Positions 1 to 7,071 of a stretch of DNA of 7,071 bases are shown here, piece after piece (the first letter of the stretch is position 1; every line of letters starts with the position of its first letter). The notes beneath the pieces were generated by a model. It made no database searches, had not been told where the DNA came from, and saw only the letters and a list, made by a program, of their open reading frames with translations. Origin of the DNA: Oscillospiraceae bacterium (GTDB taxonomy: Bacteria; Bacillota; Clostridia; Oscillospirales; Oscillospiraceae); contig JAFRAF010000194.1 of assembly GCA_017405545.1 (NCBI GenBank), positions 1 through 7,071 of the forward strand. The letters are read 5' to 3'. The translations under genes and the position numbers were made by a program.

Positions 1-2
1 CC

Positions 3-1007
3 CCTGCCGCCGCTGTTGTTGAATGGGTGTTCAGACTTGCAGCAGAGGGCCTGAGCGGAGACGCGATAGCCCGTGTCCTCAATGCAAGCGGTATAAACAG
101 CCCCCTTGCGTACAGGCTCAGTGGTTCAGTGAGCTTTACAGACTGCATAGCGGAGGGTCGATATTATTGGACGGGAAACTCGGTGCGGGCCATACTAAGA
201 GACGAGCGCTACACCGGAAACACGGTGTATGCAAAGCGCAGACGTGACAAAAGGAGCGGGAAATGCGTCAGGAATCCTCCGGAGGAACGACTTGTATGCC
301 GCGGCGCCCATGAGGCGATCATAAGCGAAAAACTCTTCAAAAAGGCCAACATGGGAGCGAGAACAGCCAAAGCCGCGAGCGGGAACGGAGTCAGCCCAGG
401 CATAAGAATACTCTGCGGCAGATGCGGTCGCAGCATGCGGCGCATGCCTGTCAGGGAGCCTTATTACAGCTGCGTGACGAAAATGAGCGGAGCAGGCCTT
501 GGCTGTCCGGGCTGCCGTATAAGGGAAGCGGAACTGAATTCGCTTGCCTTCACGGCGCTTTACGCTATCCTGCTATGTGTATCGGATACTGACGGGGTGA
601 TGAGCATGCTGCACGGCAAATACTTAACGGAGCTTGAAACGGTTTACGGGCTCATAAGGAAACTGAAGTCAAAGCTGAATCGTATCGACGGTGAGAGAAG
701 AAGGGCATACGACGACTGCGAAAGAAGGCTTATTGATGAGGATGCATATCTGCTTTGCTTAAAACAGCGGGATGAGCAATACAGTCAGATCCTTGAGCTT
801 TTGGAAAGGGAAGGCGAGAAGCTCCGTGCACTGGAGAAAAAGTGTCGGGAGACTGATGTGAAAGCGGATATAACATCCGTTCTTCGGGACTGCCTGAAGG
901 GCGAGGGGAGATGTCTGATCGGGGCTTTGACCATATGGCCGGAGTACCGGGTGGATATAGAGCTCAACTGCAGGGACCCGTTTGCCGATACCGTCGGTCA
1001 GCTTTAA
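3..1007 (+). CDS. Large serine recombinase, C-terminal part (5' end outside window)
   Basis: The frame is open to the left edge. The GTG at 27 is an internal Val codon, because the codons before it (reading AAAVVEW) continue the usual recombinase-domain helix. The visible ~334 residues cover three parts of a large serine recombinase. First is the end of the DNA-binding recombinase domain, with the hallmark stretches LAAEGLSGDAIARVLN, a Trp-Thr-x-x-x-Val helix and an ILRDERYTGNTVY-type motif. Second is a zinc-ribbon, with Cys codons at 414, 423, 471, 504 and 513. Third is a long charged coiled coil (about 640-870) followed by a short C-terminal strand. The catalytic Ser domain lies to the left and is not seen. 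The protein would cut and rejoin DNA at the element's attachment sites through a covalent serine intermediate. The stop TAA shares its last base with the ATG of the next recombinase. Family is secure; the exact subgroup is not. Confidence 0.9.
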   Translation, partial: PAAAVVEWVFRLAAEGLSGDAIARVLNASGINSPLAYRLSGSVSFTDCIAEGRYYWTGNSVRAILRDERYTGNTVYAKRRRDKRSGKCVRNPPEERLVCRGAHEAIISEKLFKKANMGARTAKAASGNGVSPGIRILCGRCGRSMRRMPVREPYYSCVTKMSGAGLGCPGCRIREAELNSLAFTALYAILLCVSDTDGVMSMLHGKYLTELETVYGLIRKLKSKLNRIDGERRRAYDDCERRLIDEDAYLLCLKQRDEQYSQILELLEREGEKLRALEKKCRETDVKADITSVLRDCLKGEGRCLIGALTIWPEYRVDIELNCRDPFADTVGQL

Positions 1008-1816
1008 TGTTTTTGCGTTCCTGCGTTACAGCAGCGGACGATGGATGGAGCGGCACGGGCTTTGAAAGGCCGGCGTTCAAAGAGCTGCTGGAGGATATAA
1101 AAAAGGGCCTTGTAGGTCTTGTTATCACCAAGGACCTGTCAAGGCTGGGGCGGGACTATATCATGACCGGATACTATATCGAGAGATGGTTCCCGGAGCA
1201 CAGAGTCAGATACATCGCCGTCAACGACGGCATAGACACAGGCCGCCGGGGGGGAGGGATGGATGTTTCCCCCTTTATAAATGTCGTCAATGACATGTAC
1301 GCCGCGGACATATCCAGAAAGGTCAGAAGCGCCCTGGACGCGAAAAAACGCGCGGGACGCTTCATAGGCTCCGGAGCGCCGTATGGTTACGTAAAGTCAC
1401 CGGAGGATAAAAACAGACTTGTAATACGCGGTGATGCGGCGGAGGTAGTCAGGCGTATATACAGGGAGTATATCTCGGGACGGTCAATGTCGGCAATTGC
1501 CTCCGGCCTGAGCCGGGATACGGTGCCCACTCCGTCACAGTTAAAGCGTTCGGGCAGACAGGCAGCGGCCTGGAATGAGAGGACCGTAAAGCATATACTC
1601 ACAAATCCCACCTACTGCGGCTGCATGACACAGAATAAAAGCGTAAAGCTCAATCACAAATCGGATATGCGGGTGCTGCTTCCGAGAGACGAGTGGATAT
1701 GCGTTGAAAACGCAAATGAGGCGATAGTGAGCAGAGAGTGCTTCGAACCGGTCGGTAAGCTTAGGGAGGAGAGACGGGCGGGGATCTGGCGTCAGCCCCG
1801 TAACACAAACAGCTGA
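1007..1816 (+). CDS. Shortened serine recombinase lacking the catalytic-Ser segment and zinc ribbon
   Basis: The predicted product of 269 residues is clearly a serine recombinase. It has DDGWSGTGFERPAF (residues 11-24) and DLSRLGRD with the conserved catalytic-domain Arg at 46 and 49, then a YYIERWFPEH helix, NDGIDT, and a recombinase domain (GAPYGYVKSPEDKNRL through ILTNPTYCGCM). Only ten residues precede DDGWSG, where relatives have about 45-60 carrying the Tyr-x-Arg-x-Ser nucleophile motif, so the catalytic serine is missing. The C-terminus stops at a KLREERRAG stretch, before any Cys-rich zinc ribbon or coiled coil. I chose ATG 1007 because it overlaps the upstream stop (TAATG) and has no good ribosome binding site of its own, suggesting translational coupling. 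An in-frame ATG at 911 would only add a segment overlapping the first recombinase and unlike this family. It is either a decayed gene or a DNA-binding partner of the first recombinase. Its stop codon lies inside the putative attachment site. Confidence 0.75.
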   Translation: MFLRSCVTAADDGWSGTGFERPAFKELLEDIKKGLVGLVITKDLSRLGRDYIMTGYYIERWFPEHRVRYIAVNDGIDTGRRGGGMDVSPFINVVNDMYAADISRKVRSALDAKKRAGRFIGSGAPYGYVKSPEDKNRLVIRGDAAEVVRRIYREYISGRSMSAIASGLSRDTVPTPSQLKRSGRQAAAWNERTVKHILTNPTYCGCMTQNKSVKLNHKSDMRVLLPRDEWICVENANEAIVSRECFEPVGKLREERRAGIWRQPRNTNS

Positions 1817-1851
1817 AGCGACAGCAGGGGGGACCGATTTCGCTACAGCCG
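1810..1851. other. Putative attachment-site junction (attL/attR type) in dpaA
   Basis: Two 10-base arms, GCTGAAGCGA (1812-1821) and TCGCTACAGC (1840-1849), are reverse complements at 9 of 10 positions. Their symmetry axis falls between 1830 and 1831, inside a run of six G (1827-1832). Further symmetric pairs occur at 1810/1851, 1823/1838, 1825/1836 and 1827/1834. Serine recombinase sites are typically imperfect dyads of about 40-50 bp around a 2-base crossover such as GG. The site lies exactly where recombinase coding ends and DpaA similarity begins, so it is the natural candidate for the crossover. The G run makes the exact dinucleotide ambiguous. Confidence 0.6.
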
Positions 1852-1976
1852 AGGAGCTTGGCATAGAAGCGATCCGGGCCCCGGGCCTGCCCGGGAAGAC
1901 GGCGCCGGAGAGCTCAGCCGTGATAATCAGAGATGCCATATATAGTATTTTGAGAGAACGAGGTGCGTTGAAATGA
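1827..1976 (+). pseudogene. dpaA: dpaA (spoVFA) 3' fragment: dipicolinate synthase subunit A C-terminus
   Basis: This frame reads GGTDFATAEELGIEAI, then APGLPGK-TAP and IIRDAIYSILRERGALK, then stop. From the conserved Gly-Gly-Thr-Asp-Phe through Ala-Pro-Gly-Leu-Pro-Gly-Lys to the end it matches the C-terminal tail of DpaA/SpoVFA. DpaA with DpaB oxidises dihydrodipicolinate to dipicolinic acid in the mother cell, for loading into the spore core. The frame stays open leftward without an ATG and changes to non-DpaA sequence before 1827, so some 240 upstream residues of a normal ~290-residue DpaA are absent. TGA 1974-1976 overlaps the ATG of dpaB (ATGA), the usual coupled dpaA-dpaB arrangement. 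I read it as dpaA split by the recombinase element, with the 5' part at the far end. If the element is excised in sporulation this is a gene segment, not a dead pseudogene. No intrinsic promoter is visible. Confidence 0.85.
1960..1965 (+). promoter_or_regulatory. Ribosome binding site of dpaB
   Basis: GAGGTG lies 7 bases before the dpaB ATG at 1973, inside the last codons of the dpaA fragment. It fixes the dpaB start and shows that dpaB is translated from a transcript that runs through dpaA. Confidence 0.7.
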
Positions 1977-2545
1977 AAGCTGTAACAGTGGGCTTTGCCA
2001 TGTGCGGCTCATACTGTACATTTGAGAAGGCCTTTGCGGCCCTTGAGCACATGAAAGGCCTTTACGCGGATATCGTACCCATAATGTCGGGCAACGCCGC
2101 AGGTGTGGATACCAGGTTCGGGAGGGCGAAGGAGCATGTGCACAGGCTGGAGAGCATTTGCGGAAAGGAGGTGCTGACCACTATCCCTGAGGTGGAGCCT
2201 TTGGGCCCCCAGGGACTGCTGGATATCATCGTTATAGTTCCGTGCACGGGAACCACCCTTGCGAAGATCGCAAACGGCATCAGCGACAGCTCCGTCACGA
2301 TGGCGGCAAAGGCCCACCTGCGCAACGGAAGACCGCTTTTGATAGCCCTGTCAACGAATGACGCCCTCTCCGGTAATGCGGAGAATCTGGGCAGACTGCT
2401 GAACAGAAAAAACGTGTTCTTTGTGCCTATGGGGCAGGACGACCCGCTTGCAAAGCCAAATTCCCTCTCCGCCGATTACGAGAGGATACCCGAGGCTATA
2501 GACTGCGCTGTCAGGGGCGTACAGCTGCAGCCGCTGCTGCTTTGA
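1973..2545 (+). CDS. dpaB: Dipicolinate synthase subunit B
   Basis: The 190-residue product is the flavoprotein-like subunit of dipicolinate synthase (SpoVFB), close to the ~200 residues of the Bacillus protein. It carries the N-terminal GFAMCGSYCTFEK nucleotide-binding-type loop, a central PCTGTTLAKIANGISDSSV segment and the late VFFVPMGQDDPLAKPNSL stretch typical of the family. With DpaA it makes pyridine-2,6-dicarboxylate (DPA), which with calcium dehydrates the spore core and supports heat resistance; synthesis occurs in the mother cell late in sporulation. The start overlaps the dpaA stop. No promoter is seen between the recombinase genes and dpaB. While the element is present, dpaB is cut off from whatever sporulation promoter lies before dpaA and could be reached only by read-through from the recombinase genes. 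The gene itself looks intact. It converges on the minus-strand gene that follows, with three bases between. Confidence 0.93.
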   Translation: MKAVTVGFAMCGSYCTFEKAFAALEHMKGLYADIVPIMSGNAAGVDTRFGRAKEHVHRLESICGKEVLTTIPEVEPLGPQGLLDIIVIVPCTGTTLAKIANGISDSSVTMAAKAHLRNGRPLLIALSTNDALSGNAENLGRLLNRKNVFFVPMGQDDPLAKPNSLSADYERIPEAIDCAVRGVQLQPLLL

Positions 2546-2548
2546 GGC

Positions 2549-3037
2549 TTAGAATCCTTTGTATTCCTCAGCTTCGCGGCAATAGAAGTTTGCGGACCGG
2601 CGGTTTGCCTCAATTTCTTCGGGTCGCAATGGAAGCACAACTGTGGCAGGGCTGCCCATCACCATTGAGCCCTCCGGTATTACAGTCCGCTGCGTGACAA
2701 GAGAACCGGCTCCCACGATGCAGTTCTTTCCGATCACGGCCCCGTTGAGTATGATAGAGCCCATGCCTATGAGACAGTTATCACCGACCGTACAGCCGTG
2801 CAGGATGGCTCCGTGGCCCACGGTGACGCCCTCACCAACGGATAATGGATAAGCGGCGTCGGCATGGAGGACGCAGTTGTCCTGTATGTTGCTCATCTGA
2901 CCCACCTTTATGTCAGCCATTTCAGCCCGAATGACCGCGCCGAAGTAGACGCTGATGTTTTCGCAGAGCGTAACTCTGCCGAGTACGGTTGCGTTTTTTG
3001 CCACAAAGGCGCTGCTGTGTATGACCGGACTGTCCAT
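2549..3037 (-). CDS. Gamma-carbonic-anhydrase-like hexapeptide-repeat protein
   Basis: The 162-residue product is a left-handed beta-helix protein of the gamma carbonic anhydrase/YrdA/PaaY group. Repeating hexapeptides run from ATVLGRVTL through GKNCIVGAGSLVTQ, followed by a C-terminal helix. The metal-ligand pattern of the family is complete: His58, then His75 and His80 (GHGAILHG), with Arg37, Gln52 and Asp53 also in place. Such proteins form trimers with Zn or Fe between subunits. Many hydrate CO2, but several relatives have no proven activity, so the enzymatic role is inferred. I chose the ATG at 3037 because AAGGAG lies 7 bases before it and MDSPVIHSSAFVAKNA is the normal family start. 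An ATG at 3082 would begin inside the terminator hairpin. It lies downstream of asnA on the same strand, separated by a terminator. Confidence 0.88.
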   Translation of the reverse strand: MDSPVIHSSAFVAKNATVLGRVTLCENISVYFGAVIRAEMADIKVGQMSNIQDNCVLHADAAYPLSVGEGVTVGHGAILHGCTVGDNCLIGMGSIILNGAVIGKNCIVGAGSLVTQRTVIPEGSMVMGSPATVVLPLRPEEIEANRRSANFYCREAEEYKGF

Positions 3038-3044
3038 AGTTCGG

Positions 3045-3050
3045 CTCCTT
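3045..3050 (-). promoter_or_regulatory. Ribosome binding site deciding the carbonic-anhydrase-like start
   Basis: On the minus strand AAGGAG sits 7 bases before ATG 3037, while the upstream ATG at 3082 has no such site. This supports the 162-residue form. Confidence 0.75.
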
Positions 3051-3058
3051 TCTGCCCC

Positions 3059-3095
3059 AAAAAAGGCCGCCGGTGTTTTCATCGGCAGCCTTTTT
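3059..3095 (-). terminator. Intrinsic terminator after asnA
   Basis: Read on the minus strand, AAAAAGGCTGCCG (3095-3083) pairs with CGGCGGCCTTTTT (3072-3060) through 13 positions, one of them a G-U wobble. The loop is ten bases and a U-tract follows. It sits 27 bases beyond the asnA stop and ends about 20 bases before the next gene. The flanking A and T runs could let it work on the plus strand too, though there the wobble becomes a C-A mismatch. Because no promoter fits between it and the next gene, that gene may depend on partial read-through. Confidence 0.85.
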
Positions 3096-3122
3096 GCAAT
3101 TCGTTGGATAATTATGATGTAT

Positions 3123-4136
3123 TTATAGAAGCGTTACACCGGCGGCCTTGCAGATTTCCAGTGTCTCATCATCCCAGACTCCGGACTGTACCTCTCCAAT
3201 GTGGGCGCAGCCCATAAGCAGCATGCACAGACGGGACTGGCCGATGCCACCGCCGATGGTCAGGGGGAGTCTGCCGCTCAAAAGAGCGCGGTGGAAGGGA
3301 AGCTCCTTTCTCTCTTCACAGCCGGCGGCTATGAGCTGGCGCATGAGGCTCTCGCTGTCCACACGAATTCCCATGGATGAAATCTCGAATGCCCGGTCAA
3401 GGACCTCGTTTCTGAAAATGATGTCTCCGTTTAGCTCCCAATCGTCGTAATCCGGGGCTCTTCCGTCATGCTTTTTTCCGGATTTAAGCGTCTTGCCTAT
3501 CTGCATGATAAATACTGTGGGGTGTTCCTTTGTGATCTCATCCTCGCGCTCCGAAGGGCTCAGCTCCGGGTACATGTCCTCCAGCTCCTGGCTGGTTATG
3601 AAGAACACTTCCCTGGATAGCCTTGTGCTGATCTGGGGGAACTCCCATCTGAGCTCGTCACAGGTTATGCATATGGCCTCCACGATGCGTCGGACGGTTC
3701 CTTTTAAAAAGTCCAGATTCCTGTCCTCGGCGGCTATCACTTTCTCCCAGTCCCACTGGTCGACATATACGGAGTGCAGGTTGTCGAGTACGCTTTCATC
3801 TCTGCGAATGGCGTTCATATCGGTGTAAAGTCCCTTGCCCTCATAGAAATCGTACTTCTTCAGCGCCCAGCGCTTCCACTTCGCGAGGGAATGGACAACC
3901 TGATATGTATGTCCCTCAACAGCGGGGACGTCGAAGGAAACAGGACGCTCAACTCCGTTGAGGTCATCGTTAAGACCCGTGTCGGAAGCGACAAACAGGG
4001 GCGCAGAGACGCGCTTCAAATTCAGCGCAAGCCCGAGATTCTTCTGAAAATACTGCTTGATAAACTCAATTGCCCTCTGTGTTTCATACACATCGAGGAC
4101 CGGCTTGTAACTTTCCGGGATAATGCAGTGGGTCAT
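3123..4136 (-). CDS. asnA: Aspartate-ammonia ligase (asparagine synthetase A)
   Basis: The 337-residue product makes asparagine from aspartate, ammonia and ATP via an aspartyl-AMP intermediate, in the cytoplasm. It is the AsnA type, which has a class II aminoacyl-tRNA synthetase fold and uses ammonia, unlike the glutamine-dependent AsnB. Visible signatures in order are SDTGLNDDLNG (from residue 51), VVHSLAKWKR, GLYTDMNAIRRDE, LHSVYVDQWDWE, and the class II motif-3-like LTIGGGIGQSRLCML (Arg302). Length agrees with the ~330 residues of known AsnA proteins. The start ATG 4136 has AGGAGG six bases upstream (complement at 4142-4148). The gene is transcribed divergently from pyrG, from a promoter at 4249-4277 with a ~105-base leader, and ends at a strong terminator. 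The sequence looks complete, with nothing missing in the active-site motifs. Confidence 0.96.
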   Translation of the reverse strand: MTHCIIPESYKPVLDVYETQRAIEFIKQYFQKNLGLALNLKRVSAPLFVASDTGLNDDLNGVERPVSFDVPAVEGHTYQVVHSLAKWKRWALKKYDFYEGKGLYTDMNAIRRDESVLDNLHSVYVDQWDWEKVIAAEDRNLDFLKGTVRRIVEAICITCDELRWEFPQISTRLSREVFFITSQELEDMYPELSPSEREDEITKEHPTVFIMQIGKTLKSGKKHDGRAPDYDDWELNGDIIFRNEVLDRAFEISSMGIRVDSESLMRQLIAAGCEERKELPFHRALLSGRLPLTIGGGIGQSRLCMLLMGCAHIGEVQSGVWDDETLEICKAAGVTLL

Positions 4137-4190
4137 ATGAATCCTCCTAACGTGTTATATCTGCTCAGCCGACCAAAAACATAAAAACAC

Positions 4191-4238
4191 AAACGGCAGA
4201 GGCGGCTTGAAAAACAATTCATGACCACATTGCCGTTT
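4191..4238 (-). promoter_or_regulatory. Inverted repeat and U-tracts in the asnA leader (possible attenuator)
   Basis: AAACGGCA (4191-4198) and TGCCGTTT (4231-4238) are a perfect 8-base inverted repeat. In the asnA leader RNA the closing arm is followed by two runs of five U within the next 18 bases. The 32-base interior contains a GCCG that could pair instead with the CGGC of the first arm, so alternative structures are possible. No T-box specifier/antiterminator motif (AGGGUGG-type) is seen. The loop is long for a plain terminator, so function is uncertain. Confidence 0.35.
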
Positions 4239-4248
4239 TACAGAAAAT

Positions 4249-4277
4249 ATTTTACATTAAGGCTAAATGTTTGTCAA
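4249..4277 (-). promoter_or_regulatory. asnA promoter (housekeeping sigma type)
   Basis: On the minus strand TTGACA (4277-4272) is followed after exactly 17 bases by TAAAAT (4254-4249). This is a near-consensus sigma-A promoter pointing at asnA, giving a start near 4242 and a leader of about 105 bases. Confidence 0.8.
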
Positions 4278-4304
4278 GTTTTTTGCCTGCTAAAGTAAAA
4301 ATGC

Positions 4305-4333
4305 TTGACAAGTATTTTTTAAGAATGTAAAAT
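4305..4333 (+). promoter_or_regulatory. pyrG promoter (housekeeping sigma type)
   Basis: TTGACA (4305-4310), a 17-base spacer and TAAAAT (4328-4333) form a near-consensus sigma-A promoter. Transcription would begin about 4339-4341, leaving a leader of ~100 bases before pyrG. The hexamers and flanks (CTTGACAA and AATGTAAAAT) are identical to those of the divergent asnA promoter. Confidence 0.83.
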
Positions 4334-4373
4334 CAATATGTATTTGTGGATAATGGCGTTCACCAATGCAAAT

Positions 4374-4423
4374 GAAGGGGGTATCTTTCACCCTTCTGCG
4401 GCGGGGGCGCTTTTTTGTTTTTT
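4374..4423 (+). promoter_or_regulatory. pyrG leader: hairpin, G-runs and U-tract (possible attenuator)
   Basis: GAAGGG (4374-4379) can pair with CCCTTC (4391-4396). A second G-run (4403-4407) could compete for the same CCC. A GCGC and a long T-tract (4411-4416, 4418-4423) follow just before the pyrG ribosome binding site. Bacillus pyrG is controlled by CTP-sensitive attenuation in its leader, so a control element here is plausible. The predicted transcript start is not the GGGC start used in that mechanism, and the U-tract is separated from the first hairpin, so the model is unproven. Confidence 0.4.
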
Positions 4424-4425
4424 GA

Positions 4426-6053
<1,628 letters not shown>

Positions 6054-6054
<1 letters not shown>

Positions 6055-7071
6055 TGTGCGGAATTGTAGGTTTTACCGGCTCCCAGGAGGCAGCCCCCGT
6101 ACTTTTGGACGGTCTGAAAAGATTGGAATACAGGGGCTACGACTCAGCCGGTATTGCGATACAGAAAGACGGAAAGATATCCATGGTAAAGACCTCCGGA
6201 CAGATAAGCAAGCTCTATGAAAAGACTCATGACGGCGGCGATCTGTCCGGCAATACGGGCATAGGACACACACGCTGGGCCACCCACGGGGCGCCTACGG
6301 ACTTGAATGCCCATCCCCATCTCTCCAACGACGGGAGATTTGCCATTGTACACAACGGCATAATCGAGAACTATGCCGCCCTGCGTGATGAGCTGATCGG
6401 CAAGGGCTTCGTGTTCCTCAGCGAGACGGATACGGAAGTCATAGTCCACCTGCTGGACTATTATTACGCGGGAGACCTGAAGACCGCTGTCATGAAGACA
6501 GCGTCGAGGCTTGAGGGTTCATACGGACTCGGCGTGCTTAGTTCTGAACATCCGGGCACGCTTTTCGCTGTCAAGGAGGCCAGCCCCCTTATATTGGGCC
6601 TGGGCGTTGGTGAGAACTACTTCGCCTCGGATGTGACGGCGCTTGTGAAGCATACGAAGAACGTCATCTACCTGGAAGACGGGGAATTCGCCGAGCTCAC
6701 GCCGGAGCGCATCACCGTGTTCGACTGCACCGGGCAGGAGATAAACAAATCCGTGTCCAGAGTAATATGGGACGTTGAGGCGGCCGAAAAGGGCGGGTAT
6801 GAGCACTTCATGCTCACGGAGATAATGGAGCAGCCGCGAGCGCTCAAGTCCACCATAGAGCCCAGAGTGAGAGACGGTCGGATAGTCCTTGAGGGACTTG
6901 ATGAACTGGAAAAGGACATCGGCAGCATAAACAAGATATTCATCACCGCCTGCGGCTCCGCCTATTACGCAGGCTGTGTAGGACGATACGTGATCGAAGA
7001 ACTATGCAGAGTGCCCGTGGAGACTGATCTCGCCAGCGAGCTCAGGTACAGAAATCCCATAATCGATGAAC
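6054..7071 (+). CDS. glmS: Glutamine-fructose-6-phosphate aminotransferase, N-terminal part
   Basis: The gene runs off the right edge; 339 codons of an expected ~600 are visible. GlmS makes glucosamine-6-phosphate from fructose-6-phosphate and glutamine, the entry to UDP-GlcNAc for peptidoglycan. The class II glutamine amidotransferase domain begins MCGIVGFTG, with the catalytic Cys2 exposed after Met removal, and continues with LEYRGYDSAGIA, GHTRWATHG, HNGIIENY and ETDTEVI. After YEHFMLTEIMEQP the sugar isomerase (SIS) domain starts, with ITACGSAYYAG around Cys300. The start is fixed by Cys2 and by a ribosome binding site at 6040-6044. It overlaps pyrG (TGATG), so there is no room for an intergenic glmS ribozyme. 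No frame breaks occur in the visible part. Confidence 0.97.

Larger units (their letters stand above)
1..1831 (+). mobile_element. Right end of a serine-recombinase element inserted in dpaA
   Basis: This stretch contains nothing but two tandem serine site-specific recombinase genes reading toward dpaB. It ends at an imperfect dyad, after which the 3' end of dpaA resumes. Large serine recombinases commonly lie beside the attachment site they act on, so the arrangement marks the boundary of an integrated element (prophage, integrative conjugative element, or skin-like intervening element). The left end, cargo and size lie outside the window, so the class of element cannot be assigned. The boundary is inferred from where DpaA similarity starts (the codons for the conserved Gly-Gly at 1827-1832) and from the dyad axis between 1830 and 1831. 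It could be off by several bases. Confidence 0.75.

Noticed and set aside
911..1006. ATG 911 as start of the second recombinase
   Set aside because: The extra residues overlap the first recombinase and do not resemble a recombinase N-terminus; ATG 1007 is coupled to the upstream stop.
27..1007. GTG at 27 as the real start of the first recombinase
   Set aside because: The frame continues leftward with recombinase-like residues to the window edge, so the gene is cut by the window.
1541..1939. Minus-strand 132-codon frame across the recombinase/dpaA junction
   Set aside because: It is antisense to two recognisable coding segments, and its translation resembles no known family.
1937..1948. CATATATAGTAT as a possible sporulation sigma -10 for dpaB
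   Set aside because: It fits the sigma-E/K consensus poorly, has no matching -35, and lies within conserved dpaA codons.
3038..3082. ATG 3082 as start of the carbonic-anhydrase-like gene
   Set aside because: It lies inside the terminator hairpin, lacks a ribosome binding site and adds 15 residues foreign to the family.
6144..6806. Minus-strand frames opposite glmS
   Set aside because: They are shadow frames of the clearly coding glmS, which runs past the window edge.

Overview
The window looks like chromosome of an endospore-forming member of the Clostridia (Firmicutes/Bacillota). The clues are a dipicolinate synthase gene pair, AGGAGG-type ribosome binding sites, TTGACA/TAAAAT promoters, and two clostridial-style serine recombinases in tandem. 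By eye the base composition is moderately GC-rich, so a gut-type Oscillospirales-like lineage is possible, but the sequence does not fix the taxon.

Region 1 (1 to about 1831) is the right-hand end of an integrated element. It holds the C-terminal part of a large serine recombinase, open at the left edge. A second, shortened serine recombinase is coupled to it by a TAATG stop/start overlap. The second recombinase stops inside an imperfect dyad (1812-1849) centred on a run of six G.

Region 2 (about 1827-2545) is the key part of the window. Immediately after the dyad, with no start codon of its own, a reading frame encodes the last ~50 residues of dipicolinate synthase subunit A (DpaA/SpoVFA). 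Its stop overlaps the ATG of an intact dpaB (spoVFB). The simplest reading is that a recombinase-bearing element has inserted into dpaA, with its 5' part expected at the other end of the element, outside the window. This is the same kind of arrangement as the skin element in sigK, where the element is excised during sporulation. Whether this one is excised or simply breaks dpaA cannot be told from the window.

Region 3 (2549-4136, minus strand) has asnA (ammonia-dependent asparagine synthetase), a strong hairpin terminator, and then a gamma-carbonic-anhydrase-like hexapeptide-repeat protein that converges on dpaB. Region 4 (4137-4440) is a divergent control region with two near mirror-image promoters, one for asnA and one for pyrG. 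Each leader contains repeats and U-tracts that could form an attenuator. Region 5 (4441-7071) is pyrG (CTP synthase) overlapping the start of glmS, which runs off the right edge. asnA, pyrG and glmS are all nitrogen-incorporating enzymes (ammonia or glutamine) feeding asparagine, CTP and amino-sugar synthesis.
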